The notes under the pieces were generated by a model. The model worked only from the letters and a program-made list of their open reading frames with translations. It had not been told where the DNA came from and searched no databases. From an uncultured Jeotgalicoccus sp. (GTDB lineage: Bacteria > Bacillota > Bacilli > Staphylococcales > Salinicoccaceae): a DNA stretch of 9,083 nt. Positions 5,959 through 9,083 of this stretch are shown here, in pieces. The stretch covers positions 1-9,083 of the forward strand of contig CANRKV010000057.1 in NCBI GenBank assembly GCA_947631305.1, in the 5' to 3' direction. How positions within the stretch are numbered: the first letter of the stretch is position 1; each line of letters starts with the position of its first letter. The position numbers were made by a program, and so were the translations under genes.

Positions 5959-6627
5959 CTAAAAATCTTTTAATATTTTCCAGTTTTTATCCTGTGCTAT
6001 CGATAATAAATCATTATCCGGTGACACTGCTACCGGCTTGCCGACAAGTTCCAGCATTTTTATATCCGTTATGCTGTCACTGTAAGCCTGGCTGTTTGGC
6101 CAGTCAACTTCTTTGTTTCTAAAGTGTTCTTTAATGATATCAATCTTGCGTTCGGCAAACACCCGTTCAAATCTCGTTTTATAATCCAGAACATCACCAT
6201 TATAATGAATTTTTGAACCCACGATATAATCGAAACCGACACCTTTAAACAATGCTTCCAATAAAGGAATAAAAGCGCCTGAAATCAGCACTACATAATA
6301 GTTATCCTGTTTCAGCTGCTGAATCTTTTCAAGCAGTGAGACCCTGAGCTCAGTACTCATTGAACTCGCGACATCTTCAAAAAATCCATCTATTTCATTT
6401 TTGGAATAACCTTTGAATGAAAGAATATAAGATTCCAATGCTCTGTGCTGCATTTTAATTTTCGGCACCATTTTCATTTTATATCCAAAATAGGTCGGCG
6501 CAAAATAACGGACAAAATGCTTATAATTCTTTTTAAATTTCGGGTGGTTTTTTAAATGTGCACGAAGCGTTTCAAACGTTTCATGCGGGTATAATGTGCC
6601 GTCAAAATCAAATAATGCCACTTTCAT
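5959..6627 (-). CDS. HAD-superfamily phosphatase, SerB-like subfamily IB
   Basis: The 222-residue cytoplasmic protein has all the HAD motifs. Motif I is LFDFDGT with nucleophile Asp7 and acid/base Asp9. Motif II is VVLISGA with Ser116. Motif III is probably Lys150 or a nearby basic residue. Motif IV is YSDSITDIKML with Asp184 and Asp188 for magnesium. The stretch from about 15 to 95 is a helical cap of the C1 type, rich in Lys and aromatic residues. The end, AVSPDNDLLSIAQDKNWKIL, matches the usual IB-class ending. The family includes phosphoserine phosphatases and phospholipid- or sugar-phosphatases; the substrate cannot be told here, and phosphoserine specificity should not be assumed. ATG at 6627 follows GAGAGG about 11 bases upstream. 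First gene of a two-gene operon. Its promoter in 6628-6730, shared with divergent ytoQ, is not obvious. Confidence 0.88.
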   Translation of the reverse strand: MKVALFDFDGTLYPHETFETLRAHLKNHPKFKKNYKHFVRYFAPTYFGYKMKMVPKIKMQHRALESYILSFKGYSKNEIDGFFEDVASSMSTELRVSLLEKIQQLKQDNYYVVLISGAFIPLLEALFKGVGFDYIVGSKIHYNGDVLDYKTRFERVFAERKIDIIKEHFRNKEVDWPNSQAYSDSITDIKMLELVGKPVAVSPDNDLLSIAQDKNWKILKDF

Positions 6628-6671
6628 GTCGGTCTGTTCCTCTCCCTGGATAATTAATCTACTTTAAATAT

Positions 6672-6700
6672 TTTACCATAAATAGATTAGGGTATATACT
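6672..6700 (+). promoter_or_regulatory. Probable sigma-A promoter of ytoQ
   Basis: TTTACC (6672-6677, four of six) and TATACT (6695-6700, five of six) are 17 bases apart and end 30 bases before the ytoQ ATG. The leader is short, with a strong AGGAGG at 6719-6724. Confidence 0.65.
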
Positions 6701-6730
6701 AATATGCAATGACTATTAGGAGGTTGTTTC

Positions 6731-7171
6731 ATGGATTTAACAGTATATTTAGCAGGCGAGATTCACAGTGACTGGAGAGACAAAATTCAGTCTCTGGCAA
6801 CAGAGAAAGATTTACCGTTAACTTTTGTATCTCCTCAAACGGATCACGATTTATCGGATGATATCGGTGAAAATATTTTAGGCGAACAGCCAAATAAATA
6901 TTACCGTGACAATGCAGCATCAAGCATTAACAATCTGCGCACGCAGGTATTAATGAACAAAGCTGATGTTGTTATTGCCCTTTTCGGTGAAGAATATAAA
7001 CAGTGGAATACTGCAATGGATGCGACGACAGCAATTAACTCAGGCAAACCTTTGATTTTAGTCCGTCCCGAAAAATTAATTCATCCATTAAAGGAAATTT
7101 CCGAAAAAGCAAGCGTGGTTACAAGCAATGTTGAACAGGCGATAGAAGTTTTAGAATATATTTACAAATAA
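6731..7171 (+). CDS. ytoQ: YtoQ family protein (nucleoside deoxyribosyltransferase-like fold)
   Basis: The 146-residue soluble protein closely follows Bacillus YtoQ along its whole length. Signatures are VYLAGEIHSDWRDKI (5-19), TFVSPQTDHDLSDDIGENILG (31-51), NNLRTQVLMNKADVVIALFG (67-86), EEYKQWNTAMDA (87-98) and GKPLILVRPEKLIHPLKE (105-122). Family databases place YtoQ near nucleoside 2-deoxyribosyltransferases (Rossmann-like, with a phosphate- or nucleoside-binding N-terminal strand), but no reaction is established as far as I know. Conserved Glu10, Asp79 and the FGEEYKQWN loop are candidates for an active site. ATG 6731 is supported by AGGAGG seven bases upstream. It is a single-gene unit with its own promoter and terminator, divergent from the HAD operon, so context adds little about its job. 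Confidence 0.9.
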   Translation: MDLTVYLAGEIHSDWRDKIQSLATEKDLPLTFVSPQTDHDLSDDIGENILGEQPNKYYRDNAASSINNLRTQVLMNKADVVIALFGEEYKQWNTAMDATTAINSGKPLILVRPEKLIHPLKEISEKASVVTSNVEQAIEVLEYIYK

Positions 7172-7185
7172 AATAGTATATGTCT

Positions 7186-7220
7186 AAACCGCTCAGTAAT
7201 AGGATTACAGGGCGGTTTTT
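7186..7220 (+). terminator. Terminator after ytoQ
   Basis: AAACCGCTC (7186-7194) pairs with GGGCGGTTT (7210-7218) with one G-U, and GTAAT (7196-7200) pairs with ATTAC (7204-7208) above a single A-A mismatch. The last Ts of the stem run into a five-T tail (7216-7220). Confidence 0.88.
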
Positions 7221-7253
7221 GTCTTGAATTAACAGACAATTCCTGGAATCACG

Positions 7254-7282
7254 TTGTAATAGCGCTCTATCATCGTTATAAT
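7254..7282 (+). promoter_or_regulatory. Sigma-A promoter of putP
   Basis: TTGTAA (7254-7259, four of six) and a perfect TATAAT (7277-7282) are 17 bases apart. The leader to the putP ATG is about 100 bases. It contains a short palindrome TGTAA-T-TTACA (7340-7350) and a small leader ORF. Confidence 0.7.
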
Positions 7283-7331
7283 CGTCTTATGTGTAATTCT
7301 ATTCTTTTGTCTTTAAGGAACAGATTACTTC

Positions 7332-7394
7332 ATGGTTTGTGTAATTTACATAAACAGTTTTACTACATTAATAAGGGGAGAGGTTTTTGAATGA
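7332..7394 (+). CDS. Possible 20-codon leader ORF overlapping the putP start
   Basis: ATG at 7332 opens 20 codons beginning MVCVIYINSF and ending at TGA 7392-7394. The stop overlaps the putP start codon in an ATGA arrangement. A possible ribosome site AAGGAA (7315-7320) is about 11 bases upstream, acceptable but long. The peptide is hydrophobic, with no proline codon, so it is not a proline attenuator. The ribosome site of putP (7375-7383) lies inside it, so translation here could affect putP initiation. An ORF this short can arise by chance. Confidence 0.3.
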   Translation: MVCVIYINSFTTLIRGEVFE

Positions 7395-8959
7395 TTCTTA
7401 ACACAACAGCAGGATCTGCTTTCACCTTCACAGCAGGGTGGGAACAGTACGTGATGATGGCGGTGTACTTCATCGTCTTAATCGGAATTGGAGTTTATGC
7501 TTACAATAAATCCACATCAAACCTGAACGAGTATATGCTCGGCGGCCGGAATATCGGGGCATGGGTTACTGCGCTATCTGCCGGAGCTTCTGATATGTCA
7601 GGCTGGATGCTGATGGGGCTTCCAGGCAGCATGTACAGTGTCGGCCTTTCTAGTATTTGGATAGCCGTTGGTTTAACAATCGGGGCATACGTAAACTACA
7701 TAGTTGTCGCTCCGAAACTCCGTGTTTACTCGGAAGTTTCCAACGACTCAATTACGCTCCCGGACTTTTTTGAAAATCGCTTTAAAGATCACAAGCATAT
7801 GCTGCGCATTATTGCAGGTCTTGTAATTGTAATATTCTTCGCTGTCTATACAGCCAGCGGAATGGTATCAGGCGGTAAATTGTTCGAAAGTGCGTTTAAT
7901 CTTCCGTATCATTGGGGATTATTTGTTACAGCCGCAGTAGTTGTTATTTACACATTCTTCGGCGGTTACCTGGCAGTGAGTCTGACAGACTTCTTCCAGG
8001 GAACAATAATGTTTATCGCAATTGTAATGATTCCAATTGCAACATGGCTGACGCTTACAGGAGATGGAGTCGAGCCTTTCGTTAGAATTGAAGAGCTTGG
8101 TGCTTTAGCTGATATTAACTATCTTTCACTGATTAGCGGTGTATCGATTATTACTATTATCGGTAATCTGGCATGGGGCTTCGGGTATTTTGGACAGCCT
8201 CATATCATCGTACGCTTTATGTCGATTAAATCTCATAAACTAGTACCTAAAGCACGCCGTATCGGTATTATCTGGATGTCAATTGCACTTATTGGTGCTT
8301 GTCTAACAGGCTTACTCGGTATTGCATTTACTGATGCGACACGACACGAAGTAGCTGATGCTGAAACTATTCTCGTTCTAATGAGTCAGGTTCTTTTCCA
8401 CCCATTAGTCGGCGGATTCTTCTTAGCAGCTATTTTAGCAGCAATTATGAGTACAATTTCTTCACAGCTTTTAGTTACATCAAGTTCCCTTGTACAGGAT
8501 TTCTACAAGATGATCCGTCTTAAAATGCTCGGCGGTACAGAAACTAAATCCGAAGAAGAACAGGACAAACTGTTCGTACTTGTAGGTAGAATTTCTGTAA
8601 TCATTGTCGCTATTGTTGCAATTATTATTGCATGGGATGATGAATCAGTTATCCTTAACATTGTTGCTAACGCATGGGCAGGTTTCGGTGCTGCATTTGG
8701 TCCGTTAGTAGTAATGGCTCTACACTGGAAAGGTATGACACGTTCAGGTGCAATCGCTTCTATCATCGGTGGTGCCGGAACGGTTATCATTTGGATTGCA
8801 GCAGGTACATTCGGTACAGGACTATATGAAATTGTTCCCGGTGTAATCGTTGCAACTCTTGCTGGTATCATCGTGAGTAAGATGACTCAGAACCAGCTTA
8901 AACCTGAAATGGCTGCAGAGTTCGAAGAAACTGAAAGAATTTTAAGAGAAGATAAGTAA
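7391..8959 (+). CDS. putP: Sodium/proline symporter
   Basis: The 522-residue membrane protein of the sodium:solute symporter (SSS) family imports proline with sodium, for use as a compatible solute and as carbon and nitrogen source. About 13 membrane helices can be traced, starting with MMAVYFIVLIGIGVYAY (22-38). Key signatures are EYMLGGRNIGAW (47-58) and ALSAGASDMSGWMLMGLPGS (61-80), where Asp68 and Ser70 match the sodium-site Asp55 and Ser57 of Escherichia coli PutP. FGGYLAVSLTDFFQG, FGQPHIIVRFMSIKSH and AAIMSTISSQLLVTSSS, the second part of the sodium site, follow. The length is about ten residues above the Staphylococcus protein I recall. ATG 7391 follows GGGGAGAGG with about seven bases spacing. 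The gene has its own promoter and terminator. Other SSS substrates are possible, but the motifs are those of PutP. Confidence 0.95.
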   Translation: MILNTTAGSAFTFTAGWEQYVMMAVYFIVLIGIGVYAYNKSTSNLNEYMLGGRNIGAWVTALSAGASDMSGWMLMGLPGSMYSVGLSSIWIAVGLTIGAYVNYIVVAPKLRVYSEVSNDSITLPDFFENRFKDHKHMLRIIAGLVIVIFFAVYTASGMVSGGKLFESAFNLPYHWGLFVTAAVVVIYTFFGGYLAVSLTDFFQGTIMFIAIVMIPIATWLTLTGDGVEPFVRIEELGALADINYLSLISGVSIITIIGNLAWGFGYFGQPHIIVRFMSIKSHKLVPKARRIGIIWMSIALIGACLTGLLGIAFTDATRHEVADAETILVLMSQVLFHPLVGGFFLAAILAAIMSTISSQLLVTSSSLVQDFYKMIRLKMLGGTETKSEEEQDKLFVLVGRISVIIVAIVAIIIAWDDESVILNIVANAWAGFGAAFGPLVVMALHWKGMTRSGAIASIIGGAGTVIIWIAAGTFGTGLYEIVPGVIVATLAGIIVSKMTQNQLKPEMAAEFEETERILREDK

Positions 8960-8975
8960 GTAGATAGAAAGAAAG

Positions 8976-9011
8976 AAGCGCGAACCGGAAATTCCGGTTC
9001 GCGCTTTTTTT
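8976..9011 (+). terminator. Strong terminator after putP
   Basis: AAGCGCGAACCGG (8976-8988) pairs perfectly with CCGGTTCGCGCTT (8994-9006) around a five-base loop. Seven T residues (9005-9011) follow. It sits 16 bases past the putP stop, between putP and a convergent gene. Confidence 0.95.
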
Positions 9012-9022
9012 CTGCTGTTTTA

Positions 9023-9083
9023 TTAAGCTGTAACAGGTTCCTGTTTTTTCTTTTTATACAGCTGATACAGAACCAGCAGGACG
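9023..9083 (-). CDS. C-terminal end of an unidentified, probably membrane, protein
   Basis: On the minus strand an open frame enters from the right edge and ends at TAA (plus 9023-9025) after 20 codons. The last residues are a hydrophobic stretch VLLVLYQLY, then KKKK, then a short polar end (QEPVTA). This looks like the end of a last membrane helix with a positive cytoplasmic tail. It is too short to identify. It converges on putP and ends 12 bases beyond the putP terminator, and the frame is supported mainly by this position and composition. Confidence 0.5.
   Translation of the reverse strand, partial: VLLVLYQLYKKKKQEPVTA

Overview
The window looks like ordinary chromosome from a low-GC Gram-positive bacterium of the family Staphylococcaceae. 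The predicted proteins resemble, from memory, Staphylococcus GuaC, MetI, Mqo and PutP and Bacillus YtoQ. Several details differ from what I remember of Staphylococcus aureus: metI stands alone, TyrA has no ACT domain, and there is a large acidic HTH protein. A relative such as Jeotgalicoccus, Macrococcus or Salinicoccus is therefore more likely, but the genus is a guess. I see no insertion sequence, phage gene, tRNA, rRNA or CRISPR array.

Layout. Bases 1-282 are the 3' end of tyrA (+ strand), closed by a terminator. Bases 325-510 hold no gene but carry an array of about 3.6 copies of a 41-bp tandem repeat with two small hairpins per unit. Bases 511-1628 are the guaC unit on the minus strand: terminator, gene, and a perfect-consensus promoter. 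Bases 1640-2635 are a minus-strand gene for a MerR-like HTH protein with a coiled coil, a long acidic linker and a C-terminal amphipathic tail. It is divergent from metI (2798-3886, +). metI converges on mqo (3936-5441, -) at a shared terminator. Next comes a two-gene minus-strand operon: a HAD phosphatase (5959-6627) followed by a translationally coupled small protein with a possible bacterial PH fold (5615-5947). Divergent from it is ytoQ (6731-7171, +). putP (7391-8959, +) follows with its own promoter and a possible short leader ORF. The last bases (9023-9083, -) are the 3' end of an unidentified gene, probably for a membrane protein.

Function. Most genes are independent housekeeping units: tyrosine synthesis (tyrA), purine salvage (guaC), methionine synthesis (metI), malate oxidation into the quinone pool (mqo) and sodium-coupled proline uptake (putP). 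Almost every unit has its own promoter and terminator. The only clear operon is HAD plus the PH-like gene.

Novelty. No clearly new multi-gene system is visible. The best candidates for a second look are the HTH/acidic/amphipathic protein, which has the architecture of a DNA-to-membrane tether, the 41-bp double-hairpin repeat, and the putP leader ORF whose stop overlaps the putP start.
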